Assembly: GCF_019904175.1 (NCBI RefSeq)
Contig: NZ_CP061913.1
Span: 6,696,001-6,760,000, forward strand
Origin: Dactylosporangium vinaceum
GTDB lineage: Bacteria; Actinomycetota; Actinomycetes; Mycobacteriales; Micromonosporaceae
Length of the DNA: 64,000 nt
Reading direction: 5' to 3'
Position 1 is the stretch's first letter; each line of letters starts with the position of its first letter. A program made the translations under genes and the position numbers. The notes beneath the pieces were generated by a model. It was given only the letters and a program-made list of their open reading frames with translations. It was not told where the DNA came from and searched no databases. Positions 25,321-34,456 of this stretch are shown piece by piece.

Positions 25321-27087
25321 CTAGGCGGACTCGAGGGTGGTGGCGATCGGGCGGCGGGCGGCCAGGAGGGCCGGTACGGCCGTCAGCGCCACGATCGCCA
25401 GGATGACCAGCAGCGCCGTGGTCAGCATCGCGGTGATCGTGGCGTAGTGGAAGCCGCCCGATTGGTCGAAGTACGCGTACAGGCCGATGCCCGCCGGGAC
25501 GCCCGCGGCCACGCCGGGCAGGGCGGGGAGGAGCTGGGCCACGGCCAGGCCGGTGCCGGCCTGGAACGGGGTGGCGCCCAGGGCCCGGGCCACGGCCAGC
25601 GGGTGGCGGGCGTCCAGGACCGCGCTCCACGTGCTCACGACGGTGTTGAACAGGGCCAGGACGCAGATGACGGCGGCCACCAGGAAGCCGGCCCGGGCGG
25701 TGGCGGCGCCGCGGACGTCCGGGAGTTCGGCGCCGCCGAGGTCGACGGGGTGGGTGCCGATCTGGGCCGTCAGCATCAGGACCGCCGACAGGGCGAACAT
25801 CGTCATGAAGGCGTTGACGGTGACCAGGCGGGCCCGGCGGGGGCGACGGGCGTTGATGCGGACACCCAGCAGGAGTGGGGTGGGCAGGCGGCGGGAGAGC
25901 CACACGCGCCAGCGGCGGCGGCGCGGCGGGGCGGCGGCGTCGGCCAGGGCGTGGGTGGTGCTCGTGGCGGTGGCCCGGAGCACGGGGACGACAGTCGCGG
26001 CGGCGGCGATGGCCACGGCCAGTTCGACGGCGGCCAACAGGGCCTGCAGCGGTGGCGGGGCGGCACGTGACGTACCCAGGAGACCGGCACTTGGCTCGAA
26101 GAGGGCCGGTGCCGTGAACCAGCCGGCGAGCAGCCCGGCGCCGGCCGCGGTCAGGGCGATCACCAGGTACTCCGTCAGGTGCACGAGCGCGATGAGGGCC
26201 GGGCCGGCGCCGAGGGCCTTGAGCACACCCACCCGGCGGCGGCGCCCGGCGATGCGCCCGGCGACGATGCCCAGCACGCCGGCGATGGACAGGACGTTGA
26301 GCATCCAGCCGCCGAGCCGCAGGGTCAGCTGGGCGTCGCGGTTCTGTTCCTGGTAACGCTCCTCGAAGTTCTGCCAGCGCAGCATGTTCAGGCCGGGGCC
26401 CCACTGGTGGGTGAAGGCGCGTGAGGCGTCCGGGTCGGCGATGCGGACCTTCAGCGAGTACGTCTGCGGGTGCGCGACCTCGCTGCGCTCGACCCAGATC
26501 AGGCCGGCGCTCGCCGTGGCCACACCCTGGCCGGGCACGCGCCAGCCGGCCGACGGGTACGCCGAGCGGGACGCCGTGATCGCGGTGCCGGCGACCCGCA
26601 GCGGGCGACCGTCCACTGTGACCTGATCGCCGAGGTGCAGGCCGAGCGCCACGGCGAAGCCGTGTTCGACGACGGCGGCGCCGGGGGCGATCCACGTCCC
26701 GCTGCGCACCAGCGGCTGGTCGACGGCGGCCGGGGACGGGTCGCGGCCCTCGACGACGGTGCGCACGGTCCGGCCGCCGGCGCTCATCATCAGGTACGCG
26801 ATCGGGAACGGTCCACTGCTGGCGATCGTGTCCGGGTTGTTCGCGACCGCTTCGAGGTCGGGCAGGACGGCGTCGCCGGTGCCGAGCGGCTCGGCCGCCG
26901 CGTCGGGGCCGTTCGTCGCGGCCCTCGTCTGCTGGTAGGACGAGGCGGCGATGGCGTTGAGCGCGAAGCCGAGGCTCAGCGTCGCCGTGGCGGCGCCGAT
27001 GGCCACGACCAGCAGGGCCGTCTCGAGCCACGTGCGGCGCACGTCGCGCACGAGGAGGCGCCCGATGATCAGGAGTCGGCCGCGCAC
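25321..27087 (-). CDS. FtsX-like ABC transporter permease
   Basis: A 588-residue permease with an N-terminal helix (WLETALLVVAIGAATATLSL), a periplasmic MacB-like domain (about 45-250), and further helices, including a second FtsX-type bundle at the C-terminus (TALLVILAIVALTAVPALLA). It pairs with the ATPase gene that ends 1 nt before its start, making a MacB/LolCDE-like exporter or lipoprotein/peptide extruder; the substrate is unknown. It is third in the PadR-ATPase-permease operon. Confidence 0.92.
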   Translation of the reverse strand: MRGRLLIIGRLLVRDVRRTWLETALLVVAIGAATATLSLGFALNAIAASSYQQTRAATNGPDAAAEPLGTGDAVLPDLEAVANNPDTIASSGPFPIAYLMMSAGGRTVRTVVEGRDPSPAAVDQPLVRSGTWIAPGAAVVEHGFAVALGLHLGDQVTVDGRPLRVAGTAITASRSAYPSAGWRVPGQGVATASAGLIWVERSEVAHPQTYSLKVRIADPDASRAFTHQWGPGLNMLRWQNFEERYQEQNRDAQLTLRLGGWMLNVLSIAGVLGIVAGRIAGRRRRVGVLKALGAGPALIALVHLTEYLVIALTAAGAGLLAGWFTAPALFEPSAGLLGTSRAAPPPLQALLAAVELAVAIAAAATVVPVLRATATSTTHALADAAAPPRRRRWRVWLSRRLPTPLLLGVRINARRPRRARLVTVNAFMTMFALSAVLMLTAQIGTHPVDLGGAELPDVRGAATARAGFLVAAVICVLALFNTVVSTWSAVLDARHPLAVARALGATPFQAGTGLAVAQLLPALPGVAAGVPAGIGLYAYFDQSGGFHYATITAMLTTALLVILAIVALTAVPALLAARRPIATTLESA

Positions 27088-27088
27088 G

Positions 27089-27768
<680 letters not shown>

Positions 27769-27784
<16 letters not shown>

Positions 27785-28275
27785 ACGCGCTCACACTCCT
27801 CCAGCCACTGCAGGTCGGCCCGCAGCCGCAGCACCACGCCCTCGACAAGCAGCCCGGCCACCGGGTCCAGCGCCCGGTCGAGGGCCGTGCGCTGCGCGTC
27901 GCGGAGCCGGCCGAGCAGGTCGTGGCGCTGGGCTTCGACGAGGTCCAGCGGGTCGGCGAGCCGGGCCGCGGCCGCCGTCACCAGCTTCAGGTGAAACTCG
28001 GTCAGGTCCGGGCGCGGCCAGCTCACCTCGGCCAGCCACTCGGTGACCCGCTGCTGGCCGCCGGGCGTCAGGGAGTACACCCGCCGGTCCTTGTGCTGGG
28101 AAACGGTGTCCTCGCAGGACACGAGGCCGGCCTTGGCCAGGCGGGTCAGCGTGACGTAGATCTGCCCGGCGTTCAGCGCCCCGCCCAGCGGCCCGAGCGC
28201 CCGCTCAATGCGTTTGCGCAGCTCGTAGCCGTGCGCGGGCTCCTTGGCCAGCAGCGCCAGCACCACGTCCTGCAC
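27769..28275 (-). CDS. PadR family transcriptional regulator
   Basis: A 168-residue regulator with an N-terminal winged helix of PadR type (VVLALLAKEPAHGYELRKRI, LNAGQIYVTLTRLAKAGLVS, RRVYSLTPGGQQRVTEWL) and a C-terminal helical dimerisation part. PadR repressors commonly govern adjacent ABC exporters, and this gene heads the operon with the ATPase and permease. It starts at GTG 28275. A dyad GCTAACCGTTATC (28284-28296) lies 9 nt upstream and is the likely operator. Confidence 0.93.
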
Positions 28276-28283
28276 GGGGCATA

Positions 28284-28296
28284 GCTAACCGTTATC
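28284..28296. promoter_or_regulatory. candidate PadR operator
   Basis: GCTAACCGTTATC is a 13-bp dyad (TAAC-C-GTTA core with outer G/C pair). It lies just upstream of the PadR start at 28275 and overlaps the 3' end of the upstream hydrolase gene. The TAAC-centred dyad resembles known PadR-type sites in style, not in a proven consensus. Confidence 0.5.
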
Positions 28297-28746
28297 CGTG
28301 AACCCTGTCAAACCCATGAGCTCCAGGACGGCCCGGCTGAGCTCCGCGGGGCGCGTCTCCGGGGTCACCAGCATCGGCATGGCCGGGGCCGGGACGGGCC
28401 ACGCGGCCTCGACGAGCGCCAGCCGGATGACGGCGGCGGGATACTCGGTGGCCAGGCACAGCGCGACGGCGGCACCGAGGCCGTGCCCGACCACGGTGAA
28501 CCGCTCGCAGCCGAGGTCGCCCATCACGTCGAGCGCGTCGCGGGCCATGGCCCGGGCCGACATCTCCGCACCGGCCCGCGCCGCGCTCTGCCCGTGCCCG
28601 CGCAGGTCGAGGCCGACGACGGTGGCCCAGAACGCCAGCCGCCGGGCGAGCTCGGGGTCCTGGCGCAGCAGCAGGATCGGCGGCCCGGAGCCGTCGACGG
28701 TCACGAACAGCTCGGCGTCGTCGACGTCGACGATCCGCGTCCTCAC
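28285..28746 (-). CDS. truncated, catalytically degenerate alpha/beta-hydrolase-like protein
   Basis: A 153-residue protein, much shorter than the usual 250-300. The N-terminal strand (VDVDDAELFVTVDGSGPPIL) leads directly to VVGLDLRGHGQS, so the HG oxyanion segment is missing. The nucleophile elbow reads VVGHGLGAAVAL where active enzymes have GHSxG, so the Ser is Gly. After the elbow only about 60 residues follow and the catalytic His region is absent. Hydrolase activity is therefore unlikely. The GTG start overlaps the MOSC gene stop (GTGA), so it is translated with it. It could be a decaying gene or a repurposed binding protein. Confidence 0.7.
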   Translation of the reverse strand: MRTRIVDVDDAELFVTVDGSGPPILLLRQDPELARRLAFWATVVGLDLRGHGQSAARAGAEMSARAMARDALDVMGDLGCERFTVVGHGLGAAVALCLATEYPAAVIRLALVEAAWPVPAPAMPMLVTPETRPAELSRAVLELMGLTGFTDNG

Positions 28747-29531
28747 GCCGCGACCCGCACGACGTCGCCGACGCGCAGGGCGCCGGTGCGCTCGACCGAC
28801 CCGTAGGCGCCGACGCAGGTCAACGGCCCCGGCCCCCACAGCGCGACCCGGTTGGCCCGGGCCGCGGCCCGCAGGACCGCGGGATCGTCGGGCAGGTCGT
28901 CGCCCTGGGCCAGGGTCGGCACCGCGCACCGCGGCGTGGGGTGCAGGACCCGGATCACCGCCCCGTCGCCGATCGTGAGCGTCCGGCCCGACCAGGTGTT
29001 CTCCACGAACGGCTCGGCGTCGGGCAGGCGCACCACGAGGTTGGGCCGGAACCGCCGGTGATCCGGCCGGCCCAGCGCCTCCAGGGTCGCGGTGGTGACG
29101 ATGTGCACGGCGGCGAAGTCGGCGAACGTGCCGGCGGAGCCGAGGTCGCTCAGCGTCATCACCCCGGCGCCCGGCTCGGTCTCCGGGGTCAGCCGCTCCA
29201 TCTTCGCGTCGCCGGGGCCGGCCATCGAGCCGTGCGACGCCAGGCGCACCGGCCGCCCGACCACCCGGGACAGGCCGGCGTCGGTGTCGAGCGCGGCGCC
29301 GTCCGGGCCGGTGATCACCACGCTGTCGTCGGCGCGGTAACCGGCGGACATCCGCAGCAGCCGCCGCCACTTGCGCGGGTTCTTCGCGCTGGCCACGAGC
29401 CCGGACTCGGCGTCCACGAGGGCGTAGCGGCGGTCGCCGTCGAGCCCGGACGGGCCCAGGTGCGCCTCGGCGAGCTCCTCGCCGCACATCGACTTGACCG
29501 GATAGCGGCCGAGCCAGACGATTTCTCCCAC
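28743..29531 (-). CDS. MOSC domain protein (MOSC N-terminal beta-barrel plus MOSC)
   Basis: A 262-residue protein: a MOSC_N barrel (about 1-110; GRYPVKSMCGEELAEAHLGP, LDGDRRYALVD) then the MOSC domain (about 120-262; FRPNLVVRLPDAEPFVENTW, HPTPRCAVPTLAQGDD, with the conserved Cys). Such proteins are related to the molybdenum cofactor sulfurase tail and mARC reductases and are thought to bind sulfurated cofactor. The gene is followed by, and overlaps, the degenerate hydrolase gene. Confidence 0.92.
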   Translation of the reverse strand: MGEIVWLGRYPVKSMCGEELAEAHLGPSGLDGDRRYALVDAESGLVASAKNPRKWRRLLRMSAGYRADDSVVITGPDGAALDTDAGLSRVVGRPVRLASHGSMAGPGDAKMERLTPETEPGAGVMTLSDLGSAGTFADFAAVHIVTTATLEALGRPDHRRFRPNLVVRLPDAEPFVENTWSGRTLTIGDGAVIRVLHPTPRCAVPTLAQGDDLPDDPAVLRAAARANRVALWGPGPLTCVGAYGSVERTGALRVGDVVRVAA

Positions 29532-29590
29532 CTCAGAAATCTACCCGCGCGATGTCGATTCCCGCGGCCCGCCGTTCGTGTGGTGATGTG

Positions 29591-30415
29591 ATGGTTGACG
29601 ACATGCGCATTCTCGTGGACGGCCGCGGCCTGCTGGAGTCACCCCGCTGGCACGGCGGGCGCCTGTACTTCGCCGACTGGTCGGCCGGCGAGGTCCTGGC
29701 CGTGGCCCCGGACGGCGGCGGCACCGAGGTGGTGGCCCGGGTCGACTCGCTGCCGCTGTGCATCGCCTGGCTGCCGGGCGACCGGCTGATCATCGTCGAC
29801 TCGCGCCGGGGGCGGCTGCTGCGCCGTGAACCGGGCGGCGCGCTCGTGCCGCACGCCGAGCTCGGCCGGCCGGGCTGGAACGACATCGCCGCCGACGGCC
29901 GCGGCAACATCTACGTCAACGGGGCCGGCTTCGACCCGATGGCGGGCCAGGAGTTCGCGCCGGGCGCCGTGTTCAGGGCAGCGGATGTGGTACTGCCGGC
30001 CGCCGACGACATCGCCTTCCCCAACGGCATGGCGGTGACACCCGACGACCGCACCCTGATCGTCGCCGACTCCTACCGCCACCACCTCCTCGCGTTCGAC
30101 ATCGGCCCCGACGGCGCCCTGGCCAACCGGCGGGTGTGGGCCGAGCTCGGCACCGGCGTGCCCGACGGGATCTGCATCGACGCCGAGGGCGCGGTCTGGT
30201 ACGCCGACGTGCCCAACCGCTGCTGCGTCCGCGTCGCCGCGGGCGGGGCCGAGCTGCAGCGCGTGACGGTGGACCGGGGCGCCTTCGCGTGCGCGCTCGG
30301 CGGCTCGACGCTGTTCGTCACGGCCGCCCGCTGGCAGGGGATGACGGCGGCGCAGATGGTGGAGCCGGGCAGCGGGCAGGTGCTGGCGATCGAGGTTGCG
30401 GTACCGAATGCTTAA
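29591..30415 (+). CDS. SMP-30/gluconolactonase/LRE family protein
   Basis: A 274-residue six-bladed beta-propeller lactonase. Divalent metal ligands expected in the family are seen as Glu in LLESPRWHGG, Asn in GWNDIAADGRGNIYVNG and Asp in LIVADSYRHH; the NGMAVTPDDRTL motif precedes the last. Enzymes of the family open sugar or other lactones. ATG 29591 is used; the in-frame ATG at 29603 is an alternative and no strong Shine-Dalgarno was found. It is divergent from the MOSC gene with 59 nt between. Confidence 0.92.
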   Translation: MVDDMRILVDGRGLLESPRWHGGRLYFADWSAGEVLAVAPDGGGTEVVARVDSLPLCIAWLPGDRLIIVDSRRGRLLRREPGGALVPHAELGRPGWNDIAADGRGNIYVNGAGFDPMAGQEFAPGAVFRAADVVLPAADDIAFPNGMAVTPDDRTLIVADSYRHHLLAFDIGPDGALANRRVWAELGTGVPDGICIDAEGAVWYADVPNRCCVRVAAGGAELQRVTVDRGAFACALGGSTLFVTAARWQGMTAAQMVEPGSGQVLAIEVAVPNA

Positions 30416-30438
30416 GTTGCTTTTCGGTCGGCCGATGG
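30411..30438 (+). promoter_or_regulatory. sigma-FliA (sigma-28) type promoter candidate
   Basis: TTAAGTTG (30412-30419), an 11-nt spacer, then GCCGATGG (30431-30438) match the bacterial FliA consensus TAAAGTTT-N11-GCCGATAA at 6 of 8 positions in each box. The alternative -35 reading CTTA-N16-GCCGAT resembles the CTCA-type sites described for Actinoplanes FliA. The -10 box ends 7 nt before the GTG of the chemoreceptor gene. Confidence 0.6.
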
Positions 30439-30445
30439 TGGCGGT

Positions 30446-32035
30446 GTGCTCTCCTGGATCGCGGATCGGCGGATCCGCACGAAAATCCTGGCCGCGGTGG
30501 CCGTCGTCGCCGCGCTGAGCACGCTCGACAGCGTGTTCGCGATGGACGAGCTGGCCACGACCAACGCCCGGGTCGACACCGTCGCCGCGCACACCCGCAC
30601 GGTCGAGGCCGCGGGGGGCCTGCGCGACGCCGTCTACCGGGCCCAGATCAACTCCCTCGACCTGTTCCTGGCCCAGGACCCGGCGACGGTGACGGCGAAG
30701 ACCGCCGCCGTCGACACCACCGACCGGGCGGTCGCCGACGCCGCGGCCGCGCTGCGCGGGCGGGCGCTGTCCACGGCCGCCCAGCAGGCGCTTGACACGT
30801 TCACGGGCACGTGGACGGCGTACATGGCAGCGCTGCGCGACCAGCTCGAGCCGCTCGCCGCCCGCGGGGACCTGGCCGGCGTCCAGTCGGTGCGGGCCAC
30901 GAAGATCGCCCCGCTGACCGCGACGATCACGGCCTCCCTCGACACCGTCGTCGGCGAGGCCGTCCAGGGCGCGCAGGCGGAGCAGGACGGGGCCGACGCC
31001 GGGTATCGCCGGACCATGCGCATCGTCGTGGTGGCCCTGGTCGCCACGCTGGTGTTCGGCCTGCTGCTCGCGTTCGGCCTGGCCCGGCTCATCTCCTCGG
31101 CCCTGGACGCGTGCATGGCGGCGCTGCGCCGCATCGGCGCCGGTGACCTCACCGCCCGGGCCCACGTGCGCAGCCGCGACGACCTCGGCGAACTCGCCGA
31201 CACCCTGAACAGCACCGCGGCCGCCGTCGGCGCGACGGTCCGCAAGATCACCGACAGCGCGCAGCGGCTCACCGAGACCTCGGCGCGCATGTCCGCCGTC
31301 GCCACCGACCTGTCCGGCTCCGCCCGGACCTCCTCCCGGCAGGCCGGCACCGTCGCCGGCGAGGCCCAGCGGGTCTCCGGCAACGTGGCCACGGTCGCGA
31401 CCGGGGCCGAGGAGATGGGCTCGGCGATCCGCGAGATCACCCGCAACGCGACCGAGGCGTCGCAGGTGGCCGCCGACGCCGCCCGGATCACCGACCAGGC
31501 CCAGCTGTCGGTGCAGCACCTCGGGAACTCCTCGGCCCAGATCGGCTCGGTGGTCAAGCTGATCACGTCGATCGCCGAGCAGACGAACCTGCTGGCGCTC
31601 AACGCGACGATCGAGGCGGCGCGGGCGGGTGACGCCGGGAAGGGCTTCGCGGTGGTGGCGGGCGAGGTCAAGGACCTGGCTCAGGAGACCGCCCGGGCCA
31701 CCGGGGAGATCGGCGCCCAGGTCGCCGCCATCCAGCAGGAGACCGACGGGACGATCGCCGCGATCGGGCAGATCGCCGAGGTCATCGGCCGGGTCAACGA
31801 CTACACCACGACCATCGCCTCAGCCGTGGAGCAGCAGACCGCGGTGACCGCCGAGATCTCCCGCAGCGTCGCCGAGACCGCGACGAGCGCCACCAGCATC
31901 GCGTCGAGCATCGCCGGTGTCGCCGGGACCGCCGACGCCGTCAACTCCGGCGCCACCGACACCCAGCACACCGCGTCGACGCTCGCCGCGATGTCCGGCG
32001 AACTGCGCGACGCGATCGCCGCCTACCGCATCTGA
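30446..32035 (+). CDS. methyl-accepting chemotaxis protein
   Basis: A 529-residue chemoreceptor. It has an N-terminal membrane helix (ILAAVAVVAALSTLDSVFAM), an extracellular four-helix-bundle sensor (about 35-185), a second membrane helix (IVVVALVATLVFGLLLAFGL), a HAMP domain (about 212-265; IGAGDLTARAHVRSRDDLGE) and a long signalling coiled coil. The conserved hairpin tip EQTNLLALNATIEAARAGDA, which contacts CheA/CheW, is intact. There is no C-terminal CheR/CheB tether pentapeptide. A FliA-like promoter immediately upstream implies expression with flagellar genes in motile cells. The start is GTG 30446, apparently leaderless. Confidence 0.95.
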   Translation: MLSWIADRRIRTKILAAVAVVAALSTLDSVFAMDELATTNARVDTVAAHTRTVEAAGGLRDAVYRAQINSLDLFLAQDPATVTAKTAAVDTTDRAVADAAAALRGRALSTAAQQALDTFTGTWTAYMAALRDQLEPLAARGDLAGVQSVRATKIAPLTATITASLDTVVGEAVQGAQAEQDGADAGYRRTMRIVVVALVATLVFGLLLAFGLARLISSALDACMAALRRIGAGDLTARAHVRSRDDLGELADTLNSTAAAVGATVRKITDSAQRLTETSARMSAVATDLSGSARTSSRQAGTVAGEAQRVSGNVATVATGAEEMGSAIREITRNATEASQVAADAARITDQAQLSVQHLGNSSAQIGSVVKLITSIAEQTNLLALNATIEAARAGDAGKGFAVVAGEVKDLAQETARATGEIGAQVAAIQQETDGTIAAIGQIAEVIGRVNDYTTTIASAVEQQTAVTAEISRSVAETATSATSIASSIAGVAGTADAVNSGATDTQHTASTLAAMSGELRDAIAAYRI

Positions 32036-33246
32036 GCCCGCACCCGCCGCCCGATCCGCCAGGCGAGCCACACCACCGGCAGCCCGGCCACGGTGAACAT
32101 CCCCCACACCCACCAGGACGCCTCGAACCGGTCCGGCCAGTCGGCCCGCCCGCCGAACGTGCCGTGCTCCACGAGGTCGAGCGGGATGTCCGGGTTGACC
32201 ATATCCCGGTCCAGCGTCATCAGCGTCCGCTCGGCGCCCGGCCCGAGCTGCACGACAGTCGTCTCGCCGGTGCCGAAGCGCAGCGCCACGACGTCGCCGT
32301 CGCGGAAGCCGAGGACCCGGTCGGCCCGGCCGAGGCGCCGCACCTCGGCGCCGGTCGCCGCGTCCAGGACGACGGCCTGCCCCCGGTGGTCGCCCGGACA
32401 GTTGCGGGTGCGGGCGTCGCAGTGGTCGACCGTGGTGGCCAACTGCCGACCGTCCGGGCTGAACACCACGGGGTCGTCGAGGAAGAAGCCGTTGACCGGC
32501 ACGTCCCACCGGACCGGTCCGGCCGGGTCGATCCGGACCAGCCGGTGCTCACCGACACCCCCGCCGGCCACCGGCACCACCACGGTGTCGCCGTCCGGCG
32601 CGATGGCGAGCCCGGCGCGGCCGATCGTCCCGTGCACCGCGTGGGAGATGCGGACCCTGCCGGTGCCGAGGTCGATGAGGTTGACCGTGGAGTCGTTCTC
32701 CACCGCCGCGACGGTGTTCCCGTCACGGGACCACGTGGAGGGGTAGGCGCCGTTCAGCCGGGCGATCTCGCCGGTGGTGAGGTCCAGGACGCGGTCGTAG
32801 CCTTCCAGGAGCCGCCGCCCGTCCGGCGACACGTGCCCGCGGCTGTGTCCCCGCACCTGGTCCCGGACGCGGTAGCGCCCGTCGCGCCCGACCACGACCG
32901 TCTCCGTCTCGTCCAGCGTGAACGGGCGGTCGCCGTCGTACACCAGCGCGACCGGCCCCGGCGGTGAGCTCGCGATCGTCGGGCGCCCGAACGTCGCGGC
33001 CGCCGCCCGGCTCGGCAGCACGCCGGAGGAGCCGTCCGGGGTGGCCGGCTCGGCCCGGTGGTGCCCGGCCGCCGGCCACCACAGCGGCACCGTCAGCAGC
33101 ACCACGACGACCGTGAGCGCGACCGCGCCTCGCCGGATGACCCGCCGACGCCGGCCCCGCCGCCACGCGCGGTCCGGGAACCGGGGCGGCGGCATCCGGT
33201 CGGCGACAGCGCTCAGCGCGGCCCGGACCGTGTCGAGGTCCTCCAC
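32023..33246 (-). CDS. membrane-anchored beta-propeller protein linked to a SigE-type sigma factor
   Basis: A 407-residue protein. A short cytosolic region (MEDLDTVRAALSAVADRMPP) and an Arg-rich patch precede one membrane helix (GAVALTVVVVLLTVPLWWPA). An extracytoplasmic propeller-like domain follows, with WD40/TolB-like strands (SPDGRRLLEGYDRVLDL, FSPDGRQLATTVDHC), and there is a second hydrophobic segment at the C-terminus (WWVWGMFTVAGLPVVWLAW). It starts 1 nt after the sigma-factor stop, an arrangement typical of anti-sigma or sensor partners, though no recognisable anti-sigma motif is present. Its end overlaps the chemoreceptor gene by 13 nt. Confidence 0.8.
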   Translation of the reverse strand: MEDLDTVRAALSAVADRMPPPRFPDRAWRRGRRRRVIRRGAVALTVVVVLLTVPLWWPAAGHHRAEPATPDGSSGVLPSRAAAATFGRPTIASSPPGPVALVYDGDRPFTLDETETVVVGRDGRYRVRDQVRGHSRGHVSPDGRRLLEGYDRVLDLTTGEIARLNGAYPSTWSRDGNTVAAVENDSTVNLIDLGTGRVRISHAVHGTIGRAGLAIAPDGDTVVVPVAGGGVGEHRLVRIDPAGPVRWDVPVNGFFLDDPVVFSPDGRQLATTVDHCDARTRNCPGDHRGQAVVLDAATGAEVRRLGRADRVLGFRDGDVVALRFGTGETTVVQLGPGAERTLMTLDRDMVNPDIPLDLVEHGTFGGRADWPDRFEASWWVWGMFTVAGLPVVWLAWRIGRRVRAQMR

Positions 33247-33247
33247 C

Positions 33248-33763
33248 TCAGCTCCCCTCCCCGGCCGCCGCCAGCTCCGGTGCGACCTCCCGCAGCCGGG
33301 CCAGCGCCTCGCGCGCGTAGCCCTTCACCGTGCCGACGGACAGGCCGAGGATCTCCGCGGTGCGGGCCTCGGTCTGGTCCTCGAAGTAGCGCAGCACCAG
33401 GACCGCCCGCTGCCGCGAGCTGAGCCGCCCCAGCGCCTCCCGGACCGCCAGCGACAGCACGACCCGGCCGCTGTGGTCGGCCGCCGCGCTCCCCGGCGCC
33501 TCGGGCGGCTCGGCGACCGGCACGACCCGCCCGCGGTGGCGCCGCCAGGCCGAGACGTGCTGCGAGTAGAGCACCCGGCGCACGTACGGGTCCGGGTCAC
33601 CGCCGCGCACGATCCGCTCCCACCGCGCCGCGACCTGCTCCAGCGTCGCCTGGACGAGGTCCTCGGCCTGGTGCACGTCGCCGGTCAGCAGGTACGCCAC
33701 CCGCGACAACGCCACCAGCCGGTCCCCCGCATACCGGCGGAACGACTCCTCAGCCTGCTGCAC
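33248..33763 (-). CDS. SigE-type ECF RNA polymerase sigma factor
   Basis: A 171-residue ECF sigma factor. Region 2 spans about 10-80 (LVALSRVAYLLTGDVHQAED, LVQATLEQVAARWERI) and region 4 about 105-160 (ALGRLSSRQRAVLVLRYFED, ILGLSVGTVKGYAREALARL). This is the streptomycete SigE-like subgroup usually followed by a membrane protein, as here. GTG 33763 is chosen because GGGAGG lies 5 nt upstream; a GTG 6 nt earlier overlaps that site. The promoter recognised is unknown. Confidence 0.92.
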   Translation of the reverse strand: MQQAEESFRRYAGDRLVALSRVAYLLTGDVHQAEDLVQATLEQVAARWERIVRGGDPDPYVRRVLYSQHVSAWRRHRGRVVPVAEPPEAPGSAAADHSGRVVLSLAVREALGRLSSRQRAVLVLRYFEDQTEARTAEILGLSVGTVKGYAREALARLREVAPELAAAGEGS

Positions 33764-33812
33764 CGCCACCTCCCACCGGGTTACACGCGTGCGGGTGCCG
33801 GTTTGGAGGGGG

Positions 33813-34394
33813 CTACGAGGCGGACGGCCCCGCCGACGCGGGCGCGGCCGGCACCGTCCAGCTCGCCACGGCCCCGTGCGGGGTGTAGTCGACGGTGGTC
33901 GGGCGCTTGTCGGCCGGGGCCGGGAACGTGATCCAGCCGCGGACGCAGGTCCCGGCGGGCAGGGAGCGGGAGGTGAACGGGTACTGCGGGCGCGGGAAGG
34001 CGTCGTTGTTGGTCTCGGCCGCGGCGGCGAGCGAGTTGTCGGCGTAGTGCAGGCTCCACGTCTTCCAGTCGACGGTGACGTTCTGCTTCGCCGAGTCGAG
34101 GGTGCAGACCTGGACGTCGGCGGAGGCCCACGTGTAGCCGGCCGGCCCGGCGTTCGGCCCGCCGGCCACGCTGGGCAGGCGAAACTCGTAGACCGTCGCG
34201 CTGACGGTGTCGACCAGCCGGGCCGACTGCCCGAACGCGACAGGCGGCCCGGCGGTGGGCCGCGCGGCCGGCGTCCTCGCCGGTGGGGTGGTGCGGTGCG
34301 GGGTCGGCTTGGGGTGCCGCGGCGCGCCACCACAGCCGGCGGCCGCGACCGCCACGATCAGGAGCGAGCACACGGCAGGCACACGTCGGGTCAC
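33813..34394 (-). CDS. putative lipoprotein with DUF4352-like domain
   Basis: A 193-residue exported protein. The signal sequence VTRRVPAVCSLLIVAVAAAG ends in a lipobox (AAAG-Cys). A Pro/Thr linker follows (about 22-50) and then an immunoglobulin-like beta domain (about 55-185; VSATVYEFRLPSVAGGP, WASADVQVCTLDSAKQNVTV, RSLPAGTCVRGWITFPAPAD) resembling DUF4352/TRF2-like surface domains, with two Cys that may pair. Starts at GTG 34394 or GTG 34384 are possible; the second has a better spaced GAGG. Function unknown. Confidence 0.75.
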   Translation of the reverse strand: MTRRVPAVCSLLIVAVAAAGCGGAPRHPKPTPHRTTPPARTPAARPTAGPPVAFGQSARLVDTVSATVYEFRLPSVAGGPNAGPAGYTWASADVQVCTLDSAKQNVTVDWKTWSLHYADNSLAAAAETNNDAFPRPQYPFTSRSLPAGTCVRGWITFPAPADKRPTTVDYTPHGAVASWTVPAAPASAGPSAS

Positions 34395-34456
34395 CTCACC
34401 AGCGTAGTCAGGCCCGGCCACGGCGGCATGGGCGCCGTGACCGGGTCCCTCACGCG

